Below are positions 1-8,035 of a DNA stretch of 64,000 nt, one piece after another. The first letter of the stretch is position 1; the number at the start of each line of letters is the position of its first letter. A program made the translations under genes and the position numbers. Source of the DNA: Gelidibacter pelagius (GTDB lineage: Bacteria; Bacteroidota; Bacteroidia; Flavobacteriales; Flavobacteriaceae). The notes beneath the pieces are model-generated. The model saw nothing but the letters and a program-made list of their open reading frames with translations, had not been told where the DNA came from and made no database searches. The DNA lies in assembly GCF_017581925.1 (NCBI RefSeq), contig NZ_JAGEVG010000016.1, forward strand, positions 1 to 64,000, written 5' to 3'.

Positions 1-204
1 ATAAAATATTATGCGATGTATGAATCGAGGAAAGATCGCATAAATGCTATGGAAACAATCTATTTTAACATCTCTTAAGTTGACGCCTATGCGCTTTTTA
101 GCGGGATCTTTGGCTTTTATTTCCCGATGCTCTGCGTCGAAACAAAAAAAAATCTAATTGATACCTCGTCCCCTTGGGTTGAAGTTGTTCATTAAACTCA
201 TATT

Positions 205-429
205 ATGAAAATAAATTTACTGTCTTGTGATGCTCCGAGACCCGATAGAAGAGCTATATCCAAATGTCTTATAGAGATTTCCTCAAGCATTGATGAATCC
301 TTATCGAATGAACTTACTGATATACTTTTGGAGGGAGATGCCGTAGCTATCGAGGTGGAAGATAAAGAAGCGGGATCTGTTTTAAGAGCTTTGCGAAAAT
401 TGTCCATTGACTACGAAATTATAGAATAA
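205..429 (+). CDS. small hypothetical protein, possibly L7/L12 C-terminal-like
   Basis: A 74-residue acidic protein with no signal peptide or membrane segment. The pattern of a basic/hydrophobic N-terminal strand, a helix, and a C-terminal run ending in alternating hydrophobics (SIDYEIIE) loosely resembles the C-terminal domain of ribosomal protein L7/L12; this is a resemblance by eye, not a recognised family match. It lies 40 bases upstream of the broken tspO gene on the same strand, so the two may once have been co-transcribed. It is the only intact open frame in the first 2.3 kb, and that neighbourhood is decayed, so it may itself be a remnant. Confidence 0.4.
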   Translation: MKINLLSCDAPRPDRRAISKCLIEISSSIDESLSNELTDILLEGDAVAIEVEDKEAGSVLRALRKLSIDYEIIE

Positions 430-469
430 AACAAATTATCACTTCCGAATAATTTAAAAACAGCTGGGA

Positions 470-928
470 ATGATTTATAGACTTATATTATTTTTAATAC
501 TAAACTTTGCTTCTGTCGGACTTGGACGTTTCATAGGAGGGGAGGGGCCAAAGTCTGAATGGTATGTTGGGATGAACACGGCGCCTTGGACTCCCCCAGG
601 ATTCGTCATTGGCCTATCCTGGACTCTAATACTGATTTGATTTAGTATTTATCTGTCATATTTGTGGCCTACGGTGGAGAATAAAAAACTACTTCTTGGC
701 CTATTAATACTATATTATATATTGAGCCTTGTCTGGAACCCTATCTTCTTTCAATACCAACAGATTTTAGCGGGTTTGTTTCTAATAATTGGGCTTGCTG
801 TAGTTGTTGGTTTCATCATGTTTTATTATTGGACAAATGTGAAGCTTAAATCGCTTTTAGTAGTTCCCTATTTTCTTTGGTTAATCTTTGCCACATCGCT
901 AAATGCTTATATCCTAATAAAAAACTAA
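470..928 (+). pseudogene. tspO: TspO/MBR family protein interrupted by an in-frame TGA
   Basis: Reading one frame from ATG 470 gives a protein of normal TspO length (152 codons before the terminal stop) with family hallmarks: the WYxxMNTAPWTPPG segment, then WTL, then SLVWNPIFF, and near the end YFLWLIFATSLNAYI. The only defect is codon 57, a TGA at 638-640, directly after WTLILI; upstream and downstream halves are in the same frame with no indel. TspO proteins are five-helix membrane proteins that bind porphyrins/tetrapyrroles. The 3' part could still give an 88-residue fragment from 662, but it lacks helix 1 and the loop. A recent nonsense mutation, or a sequencing error at one base, explains it best. 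Confidence 0.85.
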
Positions 929-1129
929 TCGGATAATTCATTTAAATCACATTAATTTCGATTTCATGAAACCTCATTGATTTATGATTGACACCAGGTT
1001 CAATAAATTTAAACTAAAAATTACTTCCTATGATTTCTTTTGATAATTCTAAAGAACTGGTTTTTATCGCAATAGAAATATAGACTTCTGAAGCAATTTT
1101 TAAAATTTCTAAACCAAAAATGTAGCATT

Positions 1130-1295
1130 TTAAAATTCTTTCCTTAGTGGGATAGCGTTAGCTTTAAATTTGGACAATCCGTCCTGAATGACATCTAAGA
1201 TAGGCTCCACTGCGGTTTTAGTGTCATCTGTATTACATGAATCAAAATTTAACAAACACCAAATTATGCTCCTCCTTAGAACCTAAAGCATATGC
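1130..1295 (-). pseudogene. unidentified decayed coding fragment
   Basis: On the minus strand a coding-like stretch can be read from about 1295 (AYALGSKEEHNLVFVKF) and, after one apparent extra base in a run of four T near 1242-1247, on to a TAA at 1130-1132 (DDTKTAVEPILDVIQDG near its middle). Two stop codons lie directly upstream. I do not recognise the family. The amino-acid composition looks protein-like, which is why it is listed, but with one assumed frameshift the support is weak. Confidence 0.25.
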
Positions 1296-1386
1296 TTATT
1301 ATGTGATCCGTTTTAGCGCGCTATGATATAACATTGATTTAAATTTAATTTCTACCTTTAAAAACATTCTGTAAAGACATGTAGCT

Positions 1387-1569
1387 CTTGATGCTGAAAC
1401 GCGAATGAATCTGCAAGATTTAGTGAAAAACATTCATCAAAAGCTGAATACTACTTTTGTGATGGTCACTCATGATATCGACGAAGCCGAAAGATTGTCC
1501 ACCCGAATCATTCACATGGATGCAGGAAATATTAAGACAACACTTAACGAATTTCCATCGAATTCATAA
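1387..1569 (+). pseudogene. C-terminal remnant of an ABC transporter ATP-binding protein
   Basis: About 60 residues read in one frame: LDAETR (the D-loop after Walker B), an amphipathic helix, then FVMVTHDIDEAERLSTRII with the H-loop histidine, and HMDAGNI. The arrangement resembles NitT/TauT-type (SsuB/TauB) ATPases. Walker A, the signature motif and Walker B are missing; an in-frame stop sits at 1372-1374, just before the fragment, and there is no matching N-terminal half upstream. It ends at TAA 1567-1569. It cannot be a functional ATPase and marks a lost transporter gene. Confidence 0.75.
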
Positions 1570-1646
1570 GAACATTGACAAATCCGAAAATGTAATCGGG
1601 AGTGATAGTCGGAATATCCCTGAAAAATGGAATTTCCTTGATATAC

Positions 1647-1758
1647 GTGGAGTCTCCATTCAGTGGGGTTTGAACCATTGATTTTATATCCGTTCGAAAA
1701 TTCACACAAAAAAACCTACAATTAATTGATTATTAGTGTTTTATTTGACAAAGAGGGG
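1647..1758. repeat. decayed copy of the tRNA-Ser 3' end/terminator module
   Basis: This stretch aligns by eye with 42574-42678, the region just downstream of the intact tRNA-Ser gene and into its 3' end. Shared parts are GTGGAGTC, AACCATTGAT, a run of seven A followed by a hairpin built around CAATTAATTGATTAT versus CAATCAATTGATTAT, and an AAAGAGGGG end that corresponds to the acceptor-stem end of the tRNA gene. The hairpin arms and tRNA part are mutated here, so it is probably non-functional. Confidence 0.5.
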
Positions 1759-1890
1759 CGACACAAAAAGTTGTGGAGTTTTGAAAAATAAATGAACTAT
1801 AATATAATATTAAACCTGCTTCAAAGGGTATATAGTTGTTCTAAGAAATCTAATAACCTGTATAGTTATTTTAAGACAGGTCCAATACAT

Positions 1891-1945
1891 AGATACTCCA
1901 TAGATACTCCATGGATACTCCATGGATACTCCATGGATAGTGTAT
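1891..1945. repeat. 11-bp tandem repeat, about 4-5 units
   Basis: Four consecutive 11-bp units of the form (A/G)GATACTCCAT occupy 1891-1934: two start with AG and two with GG. A fifth, degenerate unit follows to 1945. The unit length is not a multiple of three and no frame runs through it. It is a simple minisatellite in an eroded region. Confidence 0.85.
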
Positions 1946-1994
1946 GGAATGGATAACGTCGAACGGTAAATCCCACAACTTTTTGACTTGATCC

Positions 1995-2083
1995 CCTTTC
2001 AAGCCGAAGGGGCTTGAGTCGTTCTAATAAGTAAAAAACCCACGACTAAAAAAAGTCGTGGGTTCCTTTTGCGGAGAATGAGA
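1995..2083. repeat. direct repeat R1: hairpins plus tRNA-Ser 3'-end-like sequence
   Basis: R1 shares with R2 (8036-8125) the ordered blocks CTTTCAAGCCGAAGGGGCTT, an AATAAAAAACCCAC-type hairpin arm, GTCGTGGGTT, CCTTTTGCGGAGAA. The hairpin AACCCACGACT (2037-2047) / AGTCGTGGGTT (2054-2064) is a perfect 11-bp stem. The final GCGGAGAA is the same as the start of the tRNA-Ser gene's 3' end at 42665-42672. R1 and R2 are in direct orientation and bracket the B12 uptake operon. Confidence 0.7.
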
Positions 2084-2205
2084 AATTAATGCTATTGATC
2101 CCAATACTCGTCGCACCTTACAATAAAGCTGAGAATTGCTAAGGCAATTTTTGGACTTTTGTTTTTATCCACTTAAGATAACGGTCTGTTTTCAAGGCTC
2201 GTAAA

Positions 2206-2248
2206 AAAGAAAAGGTCGTCTAAATGGTTTTTAGACGACCTTTTCTTT
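2206..2248 (-). terminator. terminator of the B12 uptake operon
   Basis: A perfect 19-bp inverted repeat (2206-2224 with 2230-2248) with a 5-base loop; the arms contain AAAAGGTCGTCTAAA. On the minus strand the stem runs out into T residues. It sits 54 bases after the stop codon of the last gene of the minus-strand operon, where an intrinsic terminator is expected; the A/T-rich arms could also serve the other strand. Confidence 0.85.
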
Positions 2249-2301
2249 ACAAATATTTCTTAAGGCTTGCTCTGTTTGAGACCCCTCTCAGATAAAAAAA
2301 C

Positions 2302-3429
2302 TTATTCTAGTAAACTTAAATCCGCAATGCCGGCAACCTCGGTAGAAAGCTCACCCAACCAGCCCATATTGGCCTGGATTCCAGTTTGGATCTTTATAAA
2401 ATCAATCCCGCTTAAATGCACTGGGTTTCCTTCTGTATCAATGGCATCTGCAATATTTATTTTATCTCCGCCTGGCGTATTGTCTGCATAGCCATAGTCG
2501 AAAGGTGCACTGGTAATCACTGACGGATTGCTCATATCGATACGACTATTTGACAACAATGTTCCAGTAAGCGTATAAGAGTCTTCTGTAATCCATTCTG
2601 GATAATAAGCTTGTTTGTGAAATGCGTTTTTTAAGACAAAACCAGTATTTCCTCGATTGTCCTCCCAGGCCACATCGTCTTCTGCCGTTTCAGGTCTGAA
2701 ATACGTCACTTTATAAGTTCTAAGAGTTCCTTCTTGAGCATGCGCACTTCCATTAATCTCGTACCAAGTGTCGTCAGGCAATCCATTCCCGTTGTCGTCC
2801 TGCATCACATACACAACACCAGGCTCAGCAAAAGTTGGCATGGCATTTCCATAAATGATAAGATCATCTTCATCTTCGCGATTAATAACGGTATGATCAA
2901 AAGCATAACTTACGGAACCGCCCCAAGCTCCCAAGGTTACTAACCCACGTTTCCCGATAAGTCCTTCTGCACTTTCTAAATTTCCAACACCCTTATTGAT
3001 AAACTGACCTGGGGCTGGAAGGTATTCCAAAAGTTCAGTTATATAGGCGTTGCTCTCATCTGTTATAGGTCTTATTTTAGCCGCAACCTCAATAGTATAG
3101 TCATAATTAAATGTCCCCGTTATATTTGAGGCTTCATAAGATAGGGTATAAGTTCCGGAATTGGTCGGTTCAAAAACATAGGTATCCACAGTGGCAACAA
3201 TACTGTCACCTAAAGTCCAATGTTCAGTATATTCTGAATTGTTTAGATTGACGGCTGCAAATTTTAAGGTGTCTCCAACCGTAATCTGAAGTTCTTTTTC
3301 TAATTTGGACATAGAAATTTCCGGTGCTAAAACCTGTACATCATCGTCATTAGAACATGAGGTGAAAAGTAGGGCAAGGGCAAAAAAGGCAAGAAGTAAT
3401 TGTTTGTAATTGGTTAACATTGTATTCAT
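2302..3429 (-). CDS. PKD-like surface lipoprotein of the B12 locus
   Basis: 375 residues with a lipoprotein signal (LLFTSCSNDDD, Cys about 25). Residues about 35-115 look like a PKD/Ig-like domain (GTYTLSYEASN). The C-terminal part is a larger beta-rich domain containing a calcium-loop-like DDNGNGLPDDTW segment and a C-terminal PGGDKINIADAID stretch. It is the third gene of the riboswitch-controlled operon, 15 bases after the BtuG-like gene. Bacteroidota B12 loci often carry extra surface lipoproteins that bind corrinoid, and this protein is a candidate for such a role by position only. No catalytic motif is visible. Confidence 0.7.
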   Translation of the reverse strand: MNTMLTNYKQLLLAFFALALLFTSCSNDDDVQVLAPEISMSKLEKELQITVGDTLKFAAVNLNNSEYTEHWTLGDSIVATVDTYVFEPTNSGTYTLSYEASNITGTFNYDYTIEVAAKIRPITDESNAYITELLEYLPAPGQFINKGVGNLESAEGLIGKRGLVTLGAWGGSVSYAFDHTVINREDEDDLIIYGNAMPTFAEPGVVYVMQDDNGNGLPDDTWYEINGSAHAQEGTLRTYKVTYFRPETAEDDVAWEDNRGNTGFVLKNAFHKQAYYPEWITEDSYTLTGTLLSNSRIDMSNPSVITSAPFDYGYADNTPGGDKINIADAIDTEGNPVHLSGIDFIKIQTGIQANMGWLGELSTEVAGIADLSLLE

Positions 3430-3444
3430 TATTTAAGGTTTAAA

Positions 3445-4569
3445 TTATTCGTAATTAAAAGTGATATGTGCCGGAATATCTCCTGTTTGAACGGACCATT
3501 TGAGCGCTCCATCAGGTGTAAAACAATAGAGGTTTCCAGGGGTGACATAATCTTTGGCGTCGGTAATCAGTACCTCATCGGTTTCAGGATTGACCGCAAT
3601 CCCATAGGGCATCTCAATCAGGCTCTTGTCCTTTTCGGAAATATAGGTCTGGTCTAAAATCGTTTCTGTTTTAGTGTCCAACATGAGGTATGATATCTCA
3701 TAGTCGCCAGTGATAAAGCTGAACTCCGAATTGTACATATAGGCAATATCTTTGTGTATGGTCAAATTGCTGACGCCAATATCAAAACTCTTTTTAACCG
3801 TTTCTGTGTTGGTATCAACCACAAACAATTTGGAAGGTATCTCGTAATAATCACCTCTTGAAGTCACGTATAAATCTCCTTCACCATCTATTTTAAGACG
3901 ATGGAGGTTGATACCTACTTCAATGCGATTGACCTCTATAAAAGTATTGACATCAATTACTGAAACGGTGGACTCGTATTCTGGCGGACTATAGCCTCCG
4001 GAATTGGCGACGTAGATTTTGCCGTTGTAGGCCACCAGTTCTTCCGGTTGACGTCCAACCTCCACCCGACGTGTAATGTTCAGACTGGTGGTATCAATTT
4101 CGGCCACGATACCGTTGGGAGCCTTCGGATCGCCGATAGTTCCCAAGTAACTGCTCAAATACGCCTTTCCGTTATAAAATGTAAGATATCGGGGATTATC
4201 AATATCAATTTGCTTAATGCGTTTGCCCGAATTCACATCGAGCACTTCCACTTTGTTGGAGCCATTCACTACCACATATAACTTTGAACCATAAATTCCT
4301 ATATCGTTACCAACATCTCCGAGCCCGCCAACAAGATCAGGATTGGCTTGACTGAATACAGTGCGTTTATAGTCGCCCGTTTCATAATCCATATAATCCA
4401 ATGAGGCTTTATTCATTGACATATTGCCTTCATTTAAAAGATAGAAACCGGCTACGGAAGTTGGATTTTGACCTCCAGGGTTTTGAACATCATCATCTGG
4501 GATGGGATCATCGCTTTGGCAAGCGTATAATCCGAAGAAAATTAAAATTAATGCACTAATTTTTTTCAT
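3445..4569 (-). CDS. btuG: BtuG-like beta-propeller surface lipoprotein
   Basis: 374 residues; lipoprotein signal with Cys at 17 (GLYACQSDD) followed by an acidic, surface-export-like stretch. The rest is a repeated YVxNxGxxxVxVID-type pattern, e.g. KLYVVVNGSNKVEVLDVNSGK and KIYVANSGG, typical of a YncE-like seven-bladed propeller. In Bacteroides, BtuG is a propeller lipoprotein that binds cobalamin tightly and caps BtuB; gene order here (18 bases downstream of the TonB receptor, behind a cobalamin riboswitch) supports the same role. Family assignment is by fold pattern and context, so a generic YncE protein is the alternative. Confidence 0.75.
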   Translation of the reverse strand: MKKISALILIFFGLYACQSDDPIPDDDVQNPGGQNPTSVAGFYLLNEGNMSMNKASLDYMDYETGDYKRTVFSQANPDLVGGLGDVGNDIGIYGSKLYVVVNGSNKVEVLDVNSGKRIKQIDIDNPRYLTFYNGKAYLSSYLGTIGDPKAPNGIVAEIDTTSLNITRRVEVGRQPEELVAYNGKIYVANSGGYSPPEYESTVSVIDVNTFIEVNRIEVGINLHRLKIDGEGDLYVTSRGDYYEIPSKLFVVDTNTETVKKSFDIGVSNLTIHKDIAYMYNSEFSFITGDYEISYLMLDTKTETILDQTYISEKDKSLIEMPYGIAVNPETDEVLITDAKDYVTPGNLYCFTPDGALKWSVQTGDIPAHITFNYE

Positions 4570-4587
4570 AGTTGTTTGTTTAAAATA

Positions 4588-6594
4588 TTAGAATTGATAA
4601 TTAAGATTTAGCCGGAAAGACCTTCCGGGCATTGGAAAATTTTTGATAACGGCATAATGTTGATCAAATAGGTTGTTGACTTCTAGGCCAAACTCTAATG
4701 GGTTTTCCTCAAAAATGGGAAGCTCATAATTGACCGATATATCGTGGGTATACCAAGGTTGTAGATAATTGGACGCGATGTTTGCTTTTTGGCTATAGCG
4801 TTCACCGGTATAGATGAAGCTGTAGTTGAGGGCGATATTTTTATAATCCATCATCAAGGTGGCACTACCACTATGCTTGGGCACATAAGGGATTTGTTGA
4901 CCAAAACTGTTACCGCCAGGCGTCTTGTCTAAAGACTCTTGGAAAGTATAGGTGAGGCGTGCACTGTAATTAATATCAGCACTGATCTTCCCAGAAGTGG
5001 TTACGCTGGTTTCTATCCCCTTGGTTTCCACTTCGCCCAAATTATACATGGTCCATCTAAACAGATTCGTCCCCGGAATGGCAACAATTTTATCCGTAAT
5101 CCATATATTATAAATATCGCTGGTGACATTTAAAAGGGTAGAACCTAGATTCTTTTGCCAAGAAAAGCCCAGGTTGATCTGTTCTGAATACTCCGGATCC
5201 AAAAAAGTATTACCAACAAAAGTGTAATACAGATCATTGAAAGTGGGCATCCTGAACATCTTTTTATAAAATCCGCGAAGCCTAAAATCGGCCGATTTAA
5301 AAGGCTGTACGTTAAAAAGAAGACTTGGTGAAAATTCCTGAAAATCATCCGCAGCCTCATAGTACTTTACAGATTCATAAACTCCGGTACTTAAAAGACT
5401 TGCTTGGATAGTGAGTCTCTTAAAATTAAAATCGGAGGCCAATACATTGAGTAGGGTGGTTCTTTTTGGATAGGCAAAACGATACATATTGGACTGCATG
5501 GCGTTGTGCTGAACGTCGGTGGCCAGACTCAATGTCCAATACGGCTTGACTTTGTACGTGTGCACCAACGACAGGTAATACTCTTGCTGATCGTAGGTGT
5601 TTTCCAGAAATCCGGTGGTCGTGACGATTTCGGGATCTAAATACCGCGAATAATCGTCACCATATTTACCGCGGACTTTAATAGCATACGTTTCTCCAAA
5701 TTGATGTTTATAATCGGCTTGTAGAAAGTTATTCCGATCCCACAAACGTTGCGGTCGTGCAAACCTATTGGCCACAATAGCCCCAGGCAGACCTCGTTCT
5801 GAATTGTAATGGTAATATTTTACGTTCCAAATGTCTTTGTTTTTGTGATTACCGTGTATCGAAGCTTCCACGCGATAGGATTTGATGTCTGCATTATTTC
5901 GTACCGCCGTGGTATCATAAATACCATTGGAATATTGAAATTTATAGCGACCGTGAGCGTTGACCAGCTCGGTACTGAGCCGGGCTGAAATAGCATCGTT
6001 GATTTTATAATTGAGATTCAGAGACGGATTAAAAAGTCCGAAGGACCCTGACCGCACGCCTACAGCTAATTGATAGGTTTCGTCAGGTTCAAATTTTGGC
6101 GTTTTAGTTTGCAGATAAATGGTATTGGAAGATGCATAAGCTTTTGCCGATTGTTGCATCTCACTGCGCTGTCCTTGATACAGACTGACCTGCTGCATAT
6201 TATCGAGCGAGAACTTCCCGAGATCGACCTGCCCATTTTGTGCATTCCCGAGTTGAATCCCGTCAAAAAACACCCCCGTATGTTGTGATCCCATACTACG
6301 AACATTAACTGTTTTGATGCCGCCGATGCCCCCGTAATCTTTGAGTTGAATGCCGCTAAAATAGCGTAGTGCATCCGCAACACTTAAACTGTTCAGTTTT
6401 TTTAATTGTTCTCCAGAGAGGGATTGCACCGGGGCTGGCGAGGTGTGAGATTCGAATCGGTTTTTATCATGACGCAAGAAAATTTCTGGCAACGCTACCG
6501 GTGTCAGCGTATCCTGCGTTTGGGCCCAAAGTGCGGTCGGACAAAAGAGCAGTCCAAAAATAAATATTGTAATACGTTTTAAATAGGTCCTCAT
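4588..6594 (-). CDS. btuB: TonB-dependent outer-membrane receptor, BtuB-like
   Basis: 668 residues from the ATG at 6594, chosen because it begins a clean signal peptide (TIFIFGLLFCPTALWAQ); the longer open frame upstream runs through the riboswitch and is not protein-like. A plug domain follows (SLSVADALRYFSGIQLKDYGG, then VNVRSMGSQHTGVFFDG), then a 22-strand-type barrel with NLF near the end and a terminal aromatic (LNLNYQF). The receptor imports a scarce ligand with TonB energy; the cobalamin riboswitch in its leader makes B12 or another corrinoid the likely cargo. First gene of the three-gene operon. Confidence 0.9.
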   Translation of the reverse strand: MRTYLKRITIFIFGLLFCPTALWAQTQDTLTPVALPEIFLRHDKNRFESHTSPAPVQSLSGEQLKKLNSLSVADALRYFSGIQLKDYGGIGGIKTVNVRSMGSQHTGVFFDGIQLGNAQNGQVDLGKFSLDNMQQVSLYQGQRSEMQQSAKAYASSNTIYLQTKTPKFEPDETYQLAVGVRSGSFGLFNPSLNLNYKINDAISARLSTELVNAHGRYKFQYSNGIYDTTAVRNNADIKSYRVEASIHGNHKNKDIWNVKYYHYNSERGLPGAIVANRFARPQRLWDRNNFLQADYKHQFGETYAIKVRGKYGDDYSRYLDPEIVTTTGFLENTYDQQEYYLSLVHTYKVKPYWTLSLATDVQHNAMQSNMYRFAYPKRTTLLNVLASDFNFKRLTIQASLLSTGVYESVKYYEAADDFQEFSPSLLFNVQPFKSADFRLRGFYKKMFRMPTFNDLYYTFVGNTFLDPEYSEQINLGFSWQKNLGSTLLNVTSDIYNIWITDKIVAIPGTNLFRWTMYNLGEVETKGIETSVTTSGKISADINYSARLTYTFQESLDKTPGGNSFGQQIPYVPKHSGSATLMMDYKNIALNYSFIYTGERYSQKANIASNYLQPWYTHDISVNYELPIFEENPLEFGLEVNNLFDQHYAVIKNFPMPGRSFRLNLNYQF

Positions 6595-6710
6595 AATGAC
6601 AGTGCGCCAACGAGGACTAACAAGAAAGGTAAGCCGCTTCGTAAGAACCAAAGCGTCTATACAACCATTCCAAGCTTCAATCCCCGAAAGCCTTATAGAA
6701 TTACATGAAA

Positions 6711-6864
6711 TGGCAGGTATTCTGACTTGCTTTATCCACCCGGCCTTCCCATCTAAACAGACAGTGACCATAATTGGGTTTCATCAAAAAGCTTACAGCT
6801 GCGGGACAGTTCTGGAATTACACCAGATTCCCATTTAATGTCTGCCTAAGCAGACAACCGTTTC
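6711..6864 (-). promoter_or_regulatory. cobalamin (B12) riboswitch
   Basis: Read on the minus strand, the leader contains the hallmark blocks in order: AAATGGGAATCTGGTGTAA, then CCAGAACTGTCCCGCAGCTGTAA, then the B12-box-like GGTCACTGTC, then ATGGGAAGGCCGGG, AAGTCAGAATACCTGCC. A short extra hairpin GTCTGC/GCAGAC lies near the 5' end. It is followed by about 115 bases to the btuB start codon, room for an expression platform. Cobalamin binding normally turns such genes off. The B12 box has GGTCACTG instead of the usual GCCACTG. Confidence 0.93.
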
Positions 6865-6885
6865 TTGAAAATTTTTAATAATTGG

Positions 6886-6915
6886 CAAATATAGATATTC
6901 TTTTTGAGGAGGCAA
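6886..6915 (-). promoter_or_regulatory. promoter of the btuB riboswitch operon
   Basis: On the minus strand TTG (6915-6913), 19 bases, then TATATTTG (6893-6886). This matches the Bacteroidota consensus TTG - 17 to 23 bases - TAnnTTTG. The -7 element ends about 20 bases before the riboswitch, the expected place for its transcription start. Confidence 0.7.
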
Positions 6916-7505
6916 CATATATTCGCTGCTTGGATGATTCAGGGTTTTTGGGAGACTATGATATATTTTATTAGCTATGGAGTAGGGGTTATGTAGGGGT
7001 CTGAAGCTTTGTTTGCTTAAAATTCTTGATCAAAAGATTGAAGAGTAATGCTGTAATTCTATATGGATTAAAATTGAGGCTTTTAATTTAGGTATCGGAT
7101 ATTAATAGTCCCCATCACAATTTGGGAATAGAGAGCATATTGTGTAGCGTTTTAAAACTAAAAAGTTTAGAAGAATGTTAAATTTTGACTTTGAAAGAAA
7201 CAGTGCTTGACAAATGAAGTTTTCGATGTTGATAGTGTATGATTGTATCAGGTTACATATCTGAAGATGTAAGAGAGCTTTGTTAATAAAATTGCAAAAG
7301 TTCTTGATTGTTGATGCTATGTGAATATCTAAAGTATTAAAGACGAGTTAATTTTCCTATTTTAGAGGCTTCCTAACACTCTATAATAGATTATGCCATT
7401 ATTTCAAACCTCCGTACTTAAATGATGAGATTGCTATTGTAGAAAATAGTTAGTAATGAAGTTTCAGAGTTTAAACAAACTCATTCTTTTCAAACAATTC
7501 AGGTT
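6916..7505. other. intergenic, nothing recognised
   Basis: About 590 AT-rich bases with frequent stops in all frames. I see no RNA gene, repeat or convincing hairpin. It separates the divergent btuB promoter from the nuclease-like pseudogene and is probably decayed DNA. Confidence 0.5.
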
Positions 7506-7873
7506 ATGATTGACATAATAGAAATAGAAAATGCTTTGGATAGGATTAATGGGGACATCTTCCAAGAGTTTTGTATTCATTTTTGTATTTGAAACTAAAT
7601 CCAAATACAATTACTCCGATTGGTAGTGTTATCGGTAAAGAAAAATCAAGAAAGGGTTTTCCGGATTCATATTTCACTAGTGATGATAATAAATTAATTT
7701 TTGCCGAATATACTACAAGAAAAAGAATAGAAAAGGGACAAAGTTTTTTCAATAAACTAAAGTCTGATATTGAAGACTGTTTTGATACTTCAAAAACAGG
7801 ATTAAAAAAAATCTATCTATTTATAAACAAAATCAACAATATTCACATAAAAAAACACCCAATTCAAACATGA
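7506..7873 (+). pseudogene. frameshifted, truncated PD-(D/E)XK-like nuclease domain protein
   Basis: From ATG 7506 one frame encodes IENALDRINGDIFQEFCIHF; after a one-base loss in a T run near 7581-7584 the next frame continues LYLKLNPN...IGSVIGKEKSRKGFPDSYF...KLIFAEYTTRKR...KLKSDIEDCFDTSKTG and stops at 7873. The PD plus EYTT pattern after GKxKxxKG is what I know from N-terminal nuclease-like domains of large bacterial NTPases, several linked to phage defence. The expected C-terminal region, including any NTPase, is absent. The junction with downstream sequence lies beside hairpins and tRNA-derived repeats. Family assignment is from memory of the motif and is moderate. Confidence 0.55.
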
Positions 7874-7993
7874 CTGGGTGTAATTTTGGGTGTCAAACTC
7901 ATAACCAGCTGATTACCAGATAGATTCTTGGTGAAAGAGGGACTATTAAAAAATGATCCCAATAGATTATCCTGTGCAAGCATAGAAACCCAC

Positions 7994-8026
7994 GCATCGC
8001 CAGAAAAAGGCGATGCTGTGTTTTTT
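7994..8026 (+). terminator. intrinsic terminator-like hairpin
   Basis: GCATCGCC (7994-8001) pairs with GGCGATGC (8009-8016), followed by TGTGTTTTTTATTT. This is a standard Rho-independent terminator shape on the plus strand. No intact plus-strand gene precedes it; the truncated nuclease-like fragment ends 120 bases upstream. Confidence 0.7.
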
Positions 8027-8035
8027 ATTTAGTTC

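Noticed and set aside
470-928. Selenocysteine at the tspO TGA
   Set aside because: TspO is not a selenoprotein, no SECIS-like hairpin was noticed directly after the TGA, and the region is decayed.
1891-1945. CRISPR array
   Set aside because: The 11-bp units are contiguous with no spacers, so it is a simple tandem repeat.
6595-6771. Upstream extension of the btuB open frame to 6771
   Set aside because: It runs through the riboswitch leader, has no signal peptide and encodes a non-protein-like sequence; ATG 6594 gives a clean signal peptide.
7900-7940. tRNA-Met-like fragment (CTCATAACC) downstream of the nuclease remnant
   Set aside because: The word fits an anticodon loop, but no arms fold around it, so a tRNA remnant cannot be supported.
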